A DNA stretch of 64,000 nt, from contig NZ_JAAMFM010000007.1 of assembly GCF_013376105.1 (NCBI RefSeq), forward strand, positions 79,642 through 143,641. Reading direction: 5' to 3'. The translations under genes were made by a program, and so were the position numbers. How positions within the stretch are numbered: the first letter of the stretch is position 1; each line of letters opens with the position of its first letter. The notes beneath the pieces were generated by a model. It searched no databases, had not been told where the DNA came from, and worked only from the letters and a program-made list of their open reading frames with translations. Shown one piece after another: positions 17,610 to 26,244 of the stretch. The stretch comes from Arthrobacter wenxiniae (GTDB lineage: Bacteria > Actinomycetota > Actinomycetes > Actinomycetales > Micrococcaceae).

Positions 17610-18033
17610 CGGAGGCCCGACGGCGTGGAGCCGGCCGTGCTTCATGGCCGGGTCCCGCCGTGGATAATACACCTAGGATGAAGGGGACGCCCGGACGTGC
17701 CGTGCCTGCCTGCAACGGCAGCCGCAGCGGATTCCCGGGCCCTGGGACGAGGGAGGTGAGAGGCACGCATGGACGACGGACCTAGTCGAACTACCGCACC
17801 GCGCGCGCCCCGCCTGCGCCGTCCGGAAACGCCTTCCTCCTAGCCCGCTCGATCCGCCGTACCGCCTTCACGGTCCGGCAGTGTTGGGCTGGACCGAACG
17901 CGGAGCGTTGGTGATTCCCACGGTGAAGTCGACGCGTGCGGTTGCGTCACTTTTCCACTCACCCATTTTCAGTACACGCCACGGTCCACGCCGTGGAATG
18001 CCTGCGTGTGCGTTCACCGGAGGGCACCGGACC
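17610..18033. other. 424-base leader/intergenic region upstream of broken mgtE
   Basis: No long gene is present. The region contains a candidate 24-codon leader peptide (listed separately) and then about 190 bases with no clear feature until GGAGG at 18020, 10 bases before the mgtE start codon. I could not match it to the known M-box (ykoK) magnesium riboswitch consensus by eye. Confidence 0.45.
17769..17843 (+). CDS. Candidate 24-residue Pro/Arg-rich leader peptide upstream of mgtE
   Basis: A GGGAGGTGAGAGG tract ends 5 bases before an ATG that opens a 24-codon frame ending in TAG. The peptide begins acidic (MDDGPS), carries five prolines and five arginines in its middle (TAPRAPRLRRP), and ends ETPSS. 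This composition resembles the enterobacterial magnesium-sensing leader MgtL, an acidic/Pro-rich start followed by Arg. The good ribosome-binding site and the position before a magnesium transporter support it. No homologue was checked, and chance cannot be excluded. Confidence 0.35.
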   Translation: MDDGPSRTTAPRAPRLRRPETPSS

Positions 18034-18836
18034 ATGATCAAATCCCCCAACCTGACGTTTGACGCCAGCGCCGGACTGCTGAGCGGGGTCCTGGCCGCCG
18101 GCGACCTGGCCGGCACCGCACACTGCCCAAGGGCCGGGCCCTGGCGGTATTCGAGCGCCTCGATGCCGTGCTCCAGGCGGACCTGCTGGCGGGCCTCCAG
18201 GAGGCCGACGTCGCCGAGGTCTTTGCCGGACTGAGCCCTGACGACCGCGTGGCGCTCCTCGACGAGCTGCCGGCCTCCGTCGCGCACCGCCTGATCTCCG
18301 GGCTCAGCGAGAAGGACCGGGCGCTCACCAGCACGGTGCTCGGCTACCCGCAGGGCGCCGTGGGGCGCTACATGAGCCCCGAGTTTGTGGTCACCCATCC
18401 CTCGCTGACCGTCGGGGAAACCTTGGCACGCGTGCGGGCCCGGCTCGACGACGCCGAAAGCGTCTACACCATTCCCGTGACCGATGCCGGGCGGCACCTG
18501 GTGGGCGTGGTGTCCCTTCGCGACCTCTTGCGCGGCGGCGGCACCGAGCCGCTGCGCCGGCCGTACCTGGCCACGCCAGTCGGCAGCATCGTGCGCGCCC
18601 GGGTGGTGTGGCTGCTCGTGCTTGCCTTGGGGGCAACGCTCATCGTCCGGGTCATCGGGCTGACGCTGCTGGGCGCCTGCACCAGGGCGGCCGCGACCGG
18701 AGGGCTCATGCCGCTGCTGGGCAAGACCGTCAAGGCAGACCCGGCGGTGTTCTCCAACCCGTTCATTTCCACGTTTGTCGACGCCATGGGACTCGTCATC
18801 TACTTCCTGATCGCCACAAGTATCCTGGGGCTGTAG
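18034..18836 (+). pseudogene. mgtE: Magnesium transporter MgtE, frameshifted and internally deleted
   Basis: The start (ATG 18034, GGAGG 10 bases upstream) encodes an N-terminal domain piece (GLLSGVLAAGDLAGTA). Near 18125 the homology moves to another frame, reading GRALAVFERLDAVLQADLL and on through the MgtE N and CBS domains (YTIPVTDAGRHLVGVVSL). A second lesion near 18650 is in frame: the first helix (VVWLLVLALGATLIVRV) joins directly to IGLTLLGACTRAAATGG. About 100 residues of membrane core are missing compared with normal MgtE. The C-terminus (NPFISTFVDAMGLVIYFLIA) is normal. It cannot make a working channel. Confidence 0.85.
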
Positions 18837-18857
18837 CGCGCGGCCCCCGTCCCGCCG

Positions 18858-19718
18858 TCAGCGGTCCGCCCGGGCCGCCGTCGCGGCGACCACGGCGGCG
18901 ACCGCGGCAGCACCGTCCCCACCCAGCAGGATGGTGTAGTGGTTGACGTCGGCCACCTCGTACGCGGCAATCCCGGGCAGCCGGGTCTCCCACCGGGCCA
19001 GCTCTTCGGGGGAGTAGAGGGGATCGGCGTCCAACAGCCCGCGAGGGGCGGTGAGAAGCGGCGTCCCGGCAGGGAGGGCCGCAAGGGCCGCCGCGATGGC
19101 GCCCGTGCCGAACAGGTCCGCCGAGTCCACCGCCATCGCCTCATGGCTGGCGCTGGAGTGCAGCCGCGGTGCCGCACCGACCAGATCGTAGTCCACATAG
19201 GCCTCGATGTCCGCGTTCCAGGCACGGGACAGGGCGGGATGGACCTTCCACAGCTGCCGGTACGCTGCGCGGTCGGCAAACTCCATCGTCAGCCGCTGCG
19301 CTGCCGGGCCCAACGTGTCCTCGACGCTGAGCCCGGGTGGCAGCACGAGCGGCAGTCCGCCGTCGACGAGGACGGTTGCGTCGGTCCGGTCCGGATGACG
19401 GAGTCCGAAGACCAGGGCTGCAAATGCGCCCATGGAATGCCCGACGACGGTGGCGGAGCGCACGCCCACGTGGTCCAGCACCGCGGCGAGGTCGGCCGCG
19501 TGGACGTCCATGCCGTACGGCCCGCCGAGGTCGCGGCTGCCCCCGCGCCCGCGCAGGTCCGGTGCGACGACGTGGAATCCCGGCAGGGCCCGGGCGACGG
19601 CGGCCCATGCGAGGTGGTTGGCGGTAATGCCGTGGATGGCGAGCACGGCGGGGGAGCCGGGATCGCCCCATTCGCCCACGGCCAGCGATCCGGGCACCTT
19701 CGACAGCCGGTAGCTCAT
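18858..19718 (-). CDS. Alpha/beta hydrolase
   Basis: A 286-residue alpha/beta-hydrolase. The oxyanion region is AIHGITANHLAWA, the nucleophile elbow is VVGHSMGAFA (Ser95), and the C-terminal catalytic His sits in DVNHYTILLGG. No signal peptide is visible. The ATG at 19718 was chosen because the conserved fold begins directly after it; an upstream extension would have no similarity. It is divergent from a second alpha/beta hydrolase 134 bases away. The substrate is unknown. Confidence 0.88.
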   Translation of the reverse strand: MSYRLSKVPGSLAVGEWGDPGSPAVLAIHGITANHLAWAAVARALPGFHVVAPDLRGRGGSRDLGGPYGMDVHAADLAAVLDHVGVRSATVVGHSMGAFAALVFGLRHPDRTDATVLVDGGLPLVLPPGLSVEDTLGPAAQRLTMEFADRAAYRQLWKVHPALSRAWNADIEAYVDYDLVGAAPRLHSSASHEAMAVDSADLFGTGAIAAALAALPAGTPLLTAPRGLLDADPLYSPEELARWETRLPGIAAYEVADVNHYTILLGGDGAAAVAAVVAATAARADR

Positions 19719-19852
19719 GGCGCAGACTGCCTGGAGCCGTGGATTCTCGCTGCCATGGTGCACCTTTCGCGCGTCGGGACCGCTTTCCCCAATCTGCCCT
19801 AAAGTGGGGCATATCACAAGCACCCGCCAGCAGCGTGAAAAGAGGTCCCACC

Positions 19853-20902
19853 GTGCCACTCTTTGACGGCATCACCGCCACCACCGTCCACACCCGCCGC
19901 CTGGCCACGAACGTGCTCACCCGCACGGGGCAGCGCACGGACGGCCCCGTCGTCGTCTTCATCCACGGCAACGTCTCATCGTCATTGTTCTGGCAGCCCC
20001 TCATGCTCGCCCTGCCGGAGGACACCGCCGCCTACGCCGTGGACCTGCGCGGATTCGGCGGCAGCGAGGCGGCTCCCGTTGACGCGACCCGCGGCGTGCG
20101 CGACTTCAGCGACGACGTCCACGCCGCGGTGCGCGAACTCGACCTCGACCGCGTGCACCTCGTGGGCTGGAGCATGGGCGGCGGCGTCGCGCTGCAGTAC
20201 GCCCTTGACCACCCCGTCGCCAGCATTACGCTGCAGGCGCCCGTCTCCCCCTACGGCTTCGGCGGGACCCGCCTGGACGGCACCCGGCTGACCGGGGACG
20301 ACGCCGGCACCGGGGGCGGCGCGGCCAACCCGGACTTTGTGGCCGCGATCGCCGCCGGCGACACCAGCCGGGACAACCCCCTCGGGCCGTGGGCCGTGTA
20401 CAAGAGCTCCTACGTGTCGGCCGGTTTCACCTCCGCGGATGAGGACACCTGGGTTGAATCGATGCTCACCACCGCAACGGGGGTCGGGAACTATCCCGGG
20501 GACTCCGTGCCCTCCGCGAACTGGCCGGGCTTCGGCGCAGGCACCCGCGGGGTGTTGAACACCCTGGCGCCGGGCCACTTTGACGTCTCGGGGATTGCGG
20601 CGCTCGCCGCCAAGCCGCCCATCCTGTGGATTCGCGGGGACGCGGACGCCATCGTCTCCGATGCGTCCGCCTTCGACGTGAACTTCCTGGGCCAGGCCGG
20701 CGTCATCCCCGGCTGGCCGGGCGAGGCTGTTGCACCGGCCCAGCGGATGCTGGCCCAGACGCGGGCAGTGCTCGACCGCTATGCGGCCGGCGGCGGGAGC
20801 TATGCAGAGGAGGTCTTCGCCGGCGCAGGACACGCGCCTTCGCTCGAGCAGCCGGAACGCTTTGCGGCCCTGCTCGCCGAACACGTCCGCAGCGCGGCCT
20901 GA
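19853..20902 (+). CDS. Alpha/beta hydrolase
   Basis: A 349-residue hydrolase with VVFIHGNVSSSLFWQ (oxyanion hole), VDLRGFGGS, a nucleophile elbow VGWSMGGGVA (Ser107), an Asp block WIRGDADAIV and a catalytic His in GAGHAPSLEQPERF. The GTG start at 19853 is preceded by AGAGG at 7 bases. It resembles peroxidase/epoxide-hydrolase-like family members with a large cap insertion around residues 130-240. The downstream neighbour is a convergent TetR regulator. Confidence 0.9.
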   Translation: MPLFDGITATTVHTRRLATNVLTRTGQRTDGPVVVFIHGNVSSSLFWQPLMLALPEDTAAYAVDLRGFGGSEAAPVDATRGVRDFSDDVHAAVRELDLDRVHLVGWSMGGGVALQYALDHPVASITLQAPVSPYGFGGTRLDGTRLTGDDAGTGGGAANPDFVAAIAAGDTSRDNPLGPWAVYKSSYVSAGFTSADEDTWVESMLTTATGVGNYPGDSVPSANWPGFGAGTRGVLNTLAPGHFDVSGIAALAAKPPILWIRGDADAIVSDASAFDVNFLGQAGVIPGWPGEAVAPAQRMLAQTRAVLDRYAAGGGSYAEEVFAGAGHAPSLEQPERFAALLAEHVRSAA

Positions 20903-20939
20903 CGGCCGGCTCCCGGCGGTGCGGATCAGGCGGTGGGGT

Positions 20940-21530
20940 TCAGGCGGTGGGCGGGGTCCCGGCGTCGAGCTTTCCGGAGTAGGTGAACAGGATCGCGGCA
21001 GACACGTCGGCGGCGGGAGTGTCGGGGCTGAACAGCAGCCATTCCAGCCCGCCCATGAGCGTGGCCCCGAAGATGCCGGCGGCCATCAGCGGCAGCGATC
21101 CCCGGGGGGTGCCGGCCGGAACCAGGGGGGCGAGCCCCGCCTCGAACTCCGAGAGCGCCTCGCGGCGCAGCACGGCCATCGATACCTGCCAGGGGCGGTC
21201 CGTGCGGAAAATTTCCGCCGCCATCAACTTGGCCAGCGCCCTGTTGCCGGCAATCAGGGCCAGCATCGCGGCAACCATTGCCTCGATGCCGGCGAACCCG
21301 GGGGCGGACAGGCGTGCATTGCGGAGCGCGCTGGACAGGGAACTGACACCGGCCGTCAGCAGTTCCTCGAAGAGCCTGTCCTTGGAGGAGAAGTTGTAGT
21401 AGACGCTGCCCTTGGCGACGCCGGCGCGTTCGGACACCTCGTCCATGGTGGTGCCCGAGATCCCATGCAGGGCGCCCAGTTCCAGTGCCGCGGCCAGGAT
21501 GGCCTCCTTGGTGGCTGAAATGCGGGGCAT
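20940..21530 (-). CDS. TetR-family transcriptional regulator
   Basis: A 196-residue regulator. The N-terminal helix-turn-helix reads ILAAALELGALHGISGTTMDEVSERAGVAKGSVYYNFSSKDRLF, a standard TetR DNA-binding domain given here as residues 10-53. The C-terminal ligand domain has no recognisable specificity. The gene is divergent from dusB, with a 159-base gap that probably contains its operator. The target could be itself or a nearby hydrolase. Confidence 0.92.
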   Translation of the reverse strand: MPRISATKEAILAAALELGALHGISGTTMDEVSERAGVAKGSVYYNFSSKDRLFEELLTAGVSSLSSALRNARLSAPGFAGIEAMVAAMLALIAGNRALAKLMAAEIFRTDRPWQVSMAVLRREALSEFEAGLAPLVPAGTPRGSLPLMAAGIFGATLMGGLEWLLFSPDTPAADVSAAILFTYSGKLDAGTPPTA

Positions 21531-21689
21531 ACGGGGTCCTTTGGGGCGGGTCGGTGCTGTGGGGCGGGGCGGGCTGTCCACCAGCGCGAGTCTATTGCAC
21601 CCGCCGCCAGCGCTCCACATCGCTTTGCGCCCCACGCCGGACGGACACCCGCGGGAGCTTAATTTGGACGCATTTGAGAGAATTGTCTG

Positions 21690-22871
21690 GTGACTGTTAC
21701 AGACATCCCCGCCAGCGACACCAAGCTGGACCTCCCGCCCCTCAGACTTGGCAACATCACCGTGGACACGCCGGTGGTGCTGGCCCCCATGGCAGGAATC
21801 ACCAACACCGCGTTCCGGCGCCTGTGCCGCGAGCACGGCGGCGGCGTGTTTGTCTCCGAAATGGTCACCTCGCGCGCCCTCGTGGAGCGCACCCCGGAAT
21901 CGATGCGCCTCATCAGCCACGACGAGGACGAGAAAATCCGCTCCGTCCAGCTGTACGGCGTCGATCCCGAAACGGTGGGCAGGGCCGTGCGCATGCTGGT
22001 CGAGGAAGACCACGCCGACCACATCGACCTGAACTTCGGCTGCCCGGTTGCCAAGGTCACACGCCGCGGCGGGGGAGCGGCGCTGCCCTGGAAGCTGGAC
22101 CTTTTCACCGCGATCGTCCAGACGGCGGTCCGCGAGGCGTCCAAGGGCGGGCTGCCGCTGACCATCAAGATGCGCAAGGGCATCGACGACGACCACCTGA
22201 CGTACCTCGAGGCCGGCCGCATCGCCCGCGACGCCGGGGTGGCCGCCGTTGCGCTGCACGGGCGCACCGCCAGCCAGTTCTACTCCGGCCATGCCGACTG
22301 GGACGCCATCGCCCGGCTCCGCGAGGCCCTCCCGGACGTCCCGGTCCTGGGCAACGGCGACATCTGGAGCGCGGAGGACGCCATCGCCATGGTGCGCCAA
22401 ACCGGCGTCGACGGCGTGGTGGTGGGCCGCGGCTGCCAGGGGCGGCCCTGGCTGTTCGGGGACCTCATGGCCGCCTTCGAGGGCAGCGACAAGCGGCACA
22501 AGCCCGGCCTTGCCGAGGTTTCCGCCGCCGTCTACCGTCACGCCGAGCTGCTGGTGGACACGTTCGACGACGAAAACAAGGCCCTGCGCGACATCCGCAA
22601 GCACATGGCCTGGTACTTCAAGGGCTATGTGGTTGGCGGGGAACTGCGCGCCCAGCTCGCCGCCGTCCCCACCCTGGAGGTCCTGCGCGGGCTGCTGGAC
22701 CAGCTCGACATGGACTCCCCATACCCGGGCGCCGACGCCGAAGGCCCCCGCGGACGCGCCGGCACGCCCAAGCGCACCGCACTGCCCGACGGCTGGCTGA
22801 AGGACCGCACGCTGAGCGGCCTGCAGCAAACCGACCTGGCCGGCGCCGAGCTCGACGTCTCCGGCGGCTGA
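21690..22871 (+). CDS. dusB: tRNA-dihydrouridine synthase B
   Basis: A 393-residue FMN enzyme that reduces uridine in the tRNA D-loop. It has the family start VLAPMAGITNTAFRRLCR, catalytic Cys118 in NFGCPVAKVTRRGGG, a lysine in the IKMRKG strand, HGRTASQFYSG, and the FMN phosphate block GVVVGRGCQGRPWLF. The start is GTG with GAGAG upstream. The C-terminal 60 residues are Pro/Gly-rich. It precedes dgt, separated by a 501-base repeat-rich gap. Confidence 0.95.
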   Translation: MTVTDIPASDTKLDLPPLRLGNITVDTPVVLAPMAGITNTAFRRLCREHGGGVFVSEMVTSRALVERTPESMRLISHDEDEKIRSVQLYGVDPETVGRAVRMLVEEDHADHIDLNFGCPVAKVTRRGGGAALPWKLDLFTAIVQTAVREASKGGLPLTIKMRKGIDDDHLTYLEAGRIARDAGVAAVALHGRTASQFYSGHADWDAIARLREALPDVPVLGNGDIWSAEDAIAMVRQTGVDGVVVGRGCQGRPWLFGDLMAAFEGSDKRHKPGLAEVSAAVYRHAELLVDTFDDENKALRDIRKHMAWYFKGYVVGGELRAQLAAVPTLEVLRGLLDQLDMDSPYPGADAEGPRGRAGTPKRTALPDGWLKDRTLSGLQQTDLAGAELDVSGG

Positions 22872-23372
22872 CCAGCGGTCTCAGCGGGTGGTCGAGACTG
22901 ACACCCGGCCGCGGCCCGGTGGATGGGCTGGTCGAAGCATGGCAACCCCAGCAGGCCGCGGCCATTCGGAGTGGCAACGTCGTAGCCTGGCAACAGCCGG
23001 CCCGTGTTACGGCGGGATTTGCATTTTCGGCACCGTTTCACCGGGGGTTCGGAACAGTCACTTCGTTCGGTCGGGGGTTAGCTCCCAAAAGGGCGTTGTA
23101 ACCCCCGATCCAACGGCTAACCCCCGATCCAACGGCTAACCCCCGATTCAACGGCTAACCCCCGGTCCATCGTCGCTGCTGCCCCGGTCCATCGTCGCTG
23201 CTGCCCCGGTCCATCGTCGCTGCTGCCCCGGTCCATCGTCGCTGCTGCCACGTCCATCGTCGCTGCGTCGAGCCCGGTGCCGCGGCGGCATTTAACTGAG
23301 GTCAGCAACGGACTCCGCGTAGCTGTGCGCATCGGCCGCCCGGGCCGGGGCAATGGCCCTAAACTAAGGGAT
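22872..23372. other. 501-base repeat-rich gap between dusB and dgt
   Basis: No gene is recognised. The middle holds an inverted repeat and two adjacent tandem arrays, described in the repeat entry. The last 90 bases presumably carry the dgt promoter. Confidence 0.6.
23071..23266. repeat. Inverted repeat followed by two adjoining tandem arrays (19-base and 22-base units)
   Basis: tcgggggtta at 23071-23080 is inverted at 23099-23108. From 23099 a 19-base unit (taacccccgatccaacggc) is repeated three times with one change, then partly again. From 23164 a different 22-base unit (ggtccatcgtcgctgctgcc plus cc) follows four times (23164-23251) with an altered last copy and a partial fifth. Units are contiguous without spacers. 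Confidence 0.9.
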
Positions 23373-24647
23373 ATGTCTACCGCCGCGCAGCCAGAATATT
23401 CGCCCAGTGACGTGCAGCGCTGGGTCCGGGAAGCCCACAAGAGCAGTTTCCGCACCGTCTTTGAACGGGACCGCGCCCGCGTCCTGCATTCCTCGGCCCT
23501 GCGCCGGCTCGGCGCCAAGACCCAGGTGGTGGCCCCCGACACCGACGACTTTGTCCGCACCCGCCTCACGCACAGCCTCGAGGTGGCGCAGATCGGGCGC
23601 GAGCTGGGGCGCACGCTCGGCTGCGACCCGGACGTGGTGGACACCGCCTGCCTCTCCCACGACCTGGGCCACCCGCCCTTCGGCCACAACGGCGAGTCCG
23701 TCCTCAACGACCTCTCCCACGATATTGGCGGCTTCGAGGGCAACGCACAGACCCTTCGCCTGCTGACCCGCCTGGAATCGAAGGTCATGACGCCCGACGG
23801 CGGCTCGGCCGGCCTGAACCTGACCCGCGCCTCCCTGGACGCCGCCTCCAAGTACCCGTGGCTGGCCGCCGACGCGCCGCTGGTGGACGGGCGGCGGACC
23901 AGCAAGTTTGGCGCCTACACCGACGACCTCCCCGTCTTTGAATGGCTGCGCCGCGACGCACCGGCCGGCAAGACGTGCATCGAGGCGCAGGTGATGGACC
24001 TCGCGGACGACATCTCCTACTCGGTCCATGACGTGGAGGACGCCATCGTGGCCGGCCACGTGCAGCTCAAGTGGCTCGCCAACCAGGACCAGCGCAACCG
24101 CGTCCTGGGCTACACGCAGCAGTGGTACCTGCCCGGCGTGGACACGGCGGAAATCGACGCCGCCCTGTCCCGGCTCGAGGCCACGGACGTGTGGGTGCGC
24201 CACGCGGACGGCAGCCGCGCATCCATGGCGGCGCTGAAGGACATGACAAGCCAGCTGATCGGCCGCTTCTGCCAGAGCGCGGTCGCCGCCACCCAGGCCA
24301 TCTACGGTACGGGCCGGCTCACGCGCTACGCGGCGGACGTCGTCGTGCCCCGGGAAACCACCGTGGAGATCGCCGTCATGAAGGGCCTGGCCACCACCTT
24401 CGTCATGACCACCGACCACCGCCAGCCCATTTACCAGCGCCAGCAGGACATCCTCAGCGAGCTGGTGGCCGTGCTCAACGCCACCGGCGACGCGCACCTG
24501 GAGACCATGTTCGCTGCGGACTGGCGGGAGGCGGACGACGACGACGCCCGGCTCCGGGTGGTCATCGACCAGATCGCCTCCCTCACCGATGTGTCGGCCC
24601 TTGCGCTCCACGAGCGTCTCGTGGGGATGGAGCGGACGCTGATGTAG
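23373..24647 (+). CDS. dgt: Deoxyguanosinetriphosphate triphosphohydrolase-like protein
   Basis: A 424-residue HD-domain enzyme that hydrolyses dNTPs to nucleoside and triphosphate. Metal ligands appear as TRLTHSLE (His67) and LSHDLGHPPFGHNGE (His96-Asp97), and a later EAQVMDLADDISYSVHDVED carries the distal Asp. Length and the RVLHSSALRRLGAKTQV block are typical of the actinobacterial form. The ATG at 23373 has AAGGG upstream. It lies between dusB and dnaG, a common actinobacterial neighbourhood. Confidence 0.93.
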   Translation: MSTAAQPEYSPSDVQRWVREAHKSSFRTVFERDRARVLHSSALRRLGAKTQVVAPDTDDFVRTRLTHSLEVAQIGRELGRTLGCDPDVVDTACLSHDLGHPPFGHNGESVLNDLSHDIGGFEGNAQTLRLLTRLESKVMTPDGGSAGLNLTRASLDAASKYPWLAADAPLVDGRRTSKFGAYTDDLPVFEWLRRDAPAGKTCIEAQVMDLADDISYSVHDVEDAIVAGHVQLKWLANQDQRNRVLGYTQQWYLPGVDTAEIDAALSRLEATDVWVRHADGSRASMAALKDMTSQLIGRFCQSAVAATQAIYGTGRLTRYAADVVVPRETTVEIAVMKGLATTFVMTTDHRQPIYQRQQDILSELVAVLNATGDAHLETMFAADWREADDDDARLRVVIDQIASLTDVSALALHERLVGMERTLM

Positions 24648-24957
24648 GGACTGCGGTGCCGGGACCGCGAGCCGCGCTGGAGGTCGGGACGGCCTCGGCC
24701 AGGGGCACATTGGCGCTGGTCGTCGCGTCAGCCACCACCGGGAGGTCCTGACCGGATTCAGCGCCACAGTAGTGGTATCGGCCCGGTGAAACGCCCGGAT
24801 TTGCCGTCGCCACGACACCGCCGGGTGGCATCCCGCCGACGGGGACCTGTCCTGCACCGGCAGTTGAACGGCAGGCGGAGAGAAATCCCGCCGCACCAAT
24901 GGCCAGGACAAGGGCCGCTGGTCGCCTACCGATGACTTTGGGCTCCGCCCGGGCCAC
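24583..24957 (-). CDS. Putative small lipoprotein, possibly truncated
   Basis: A 124-residue frame starting with GTG 8 bases after the broken ABC gene. It has a signal-like start (RRPAALVLAIGAAGFLSAC) with a lipobox, and a Gly/Pro-rich continuation (GGMPPGGVVATANPG, GRYHYCGAESGQDL). The last 21 codons run antisense to the end of dgt, so the original C-terminus may have been lost. No family was recognised. It may belong to the decayed exporter locus. Confidence 0.35.
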   Translation of the reverse strand: MARAEPKVIGRRPAALVLAIGAAGFLSACRSTAGAGQVPVGGMPPGGVVATANPGVSPGRYHYCGAESGQDLPVVADATTSANVPLAEAVPTSSAARGPGTAVPTSASAPSPRDARGAQGPTHR

Positions 24958-24965
24958 CAAGGCCG

Positions 24966-26075
24966 TCAGCGCGACTCCCAGCGGAACCAGCGGATGCCGA
25001 TGCCCGCGCACACCACGGTCCAGGCGACGCAGGCCAGCAGGGCCCAGCCATCCTGGGCGCTCCAGCCTGCCTCGATGAGGATGTCGGCAAACAGGGTCAT
25101 GAGGGCGCCGACGGGCGTCCATTGCGCGATGGTCTTGAGGGTGTCGCCGAGCAGCCCGGTGCCGCCCACCAGGCCCAGCAGGACCATGACGATGAAGACC
25201 AGACGGCTGACGGCCACCTGGATGCCCATCCGGCTGCCCATGATGGCCCAGGTGGGCAGGGGGGCGGCATGCAGCCGCTGCAGGACGCCGGTGTCGCGGT
25301 CGTTGGCGACGGCAAGGGTGAAGCCGAGCATGCTGGAGGTGAGCAGCCCGATCACCAGCGCCAGGCCGATGGTGAGGGTGGTGCCGCCCAGCCGGGACTG
25401 GGACTTGCCAAAGGTGGTGGCCACCACGATCACCCCGGGAAGCAGAACGCTCAGGGTTGTCGAAACCCTGCTGCGCAGGAGCACCGTAGCGTCTGCCCGG
25501 AGGAGGCTGCGCAGCGACAGGCCGGACGGCGTGGAGAGCGCCACGAGCAAGCCGTGGTCGATGATCGCCACCCGGTCGCACACCGCGTGCGCCTCCTCCA
25601 TGGAATGGTTCGTGGATGGAGGCGATGAGCAGGGCCAGCCGCTGCTGCTGCCCGCCGGACAGCTGCTTGAACCGCCGGCCCAGCTCCTCGCCGAGGCCTG
25701 TCGCCTCCAGCCGGGTCCGGAGCTGGTCCCGGCCGAACCGCAGGCCGTGGAGCCTGGCATACAGCCTGGTGATTTGTTCTATGCCCAGTTCGGCCTGGAA
25801 GCTTGAGGACTGCAATTGCACCCCCAGGCGGGCCTTGACTTCCAGCGGCTGTTCCATGGCGTCGATCCCGTCCACCAGCAGGCGTCCGGACTTGGCCGGA
25901 CCAGGCCCTCGATGGCGCTGAGCGTGCTGGTCTTTCCCGCACCGTTGGGGCCCAGCAGGCCGAAGATCTCTCCGGGGCGGATGTCAAAACTGACACCGGC
26001 GACGGCGGTTCGGGCCCCGTAGGCAACCTTCAGTTTGTCCACCACCAGGATGGGCGGCGGAGCCGGTTCTTCCAC
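24966..26075 (-). pseudogene. ABC exporter: ATP-binding and permease genes broken and fused by deletions
   Basis: Three lesions are visible. The ATPase starts at 26075 with a good Walker A (GLLGPNGAGKTST). Near 25895 the frame shifts to LLVDGIDAMEQPLEVKARLG and runs to the signature LSGGQQQRLALLIASI. Near 25605 a deletion removes Walker B and the switch region, and the frame changes again to HSMEEAHAVCDRVAIIDHG. Near 25525 an in-frame fusion joins the ATPase tail (ALSTPSG) to the start of an ABC-2 permease (SLRSLLRADATVLLRSR), which then runs intact to 24966. Without Walker B the ATPase cannot work. Confidence 0.85.
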
Positions 26076-26244
26076 ATCTGCTACCAGGCCACAACCTCAC
26101 CGGACGGTGGCGCCACGTGCCGTGGCGCCACCGTCAACTTTAGGAGTGCCGTCTGTTAGCTGCCTCTGGGCACGCGGTGCGGAAATTGAGACGCGGGAGC
26201 CCACCGGGGGTGGACTCCCGCGGACCGGACTTGGCAGGGTGTGC

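Noticed and set aside
17640..17860. M-box magnesium riboswitch upstream of mgtE
   Set aside because: The ggaggtgagaggc stretch looks slightly like the M-box start, but the other conserved blocks were not found by eye. A covariance-model search would decide.
20940..22829. 629-codon minus-strand frame through dusB
   Set aside because: Only its last 196 codons are real (the TetR regulator from 21530); the rest is antisense to dusB.
23099..23266. Second CRISPR-like array
   Set aside because: Two simple tandem repeats of 19 and 22 bases without spacers.
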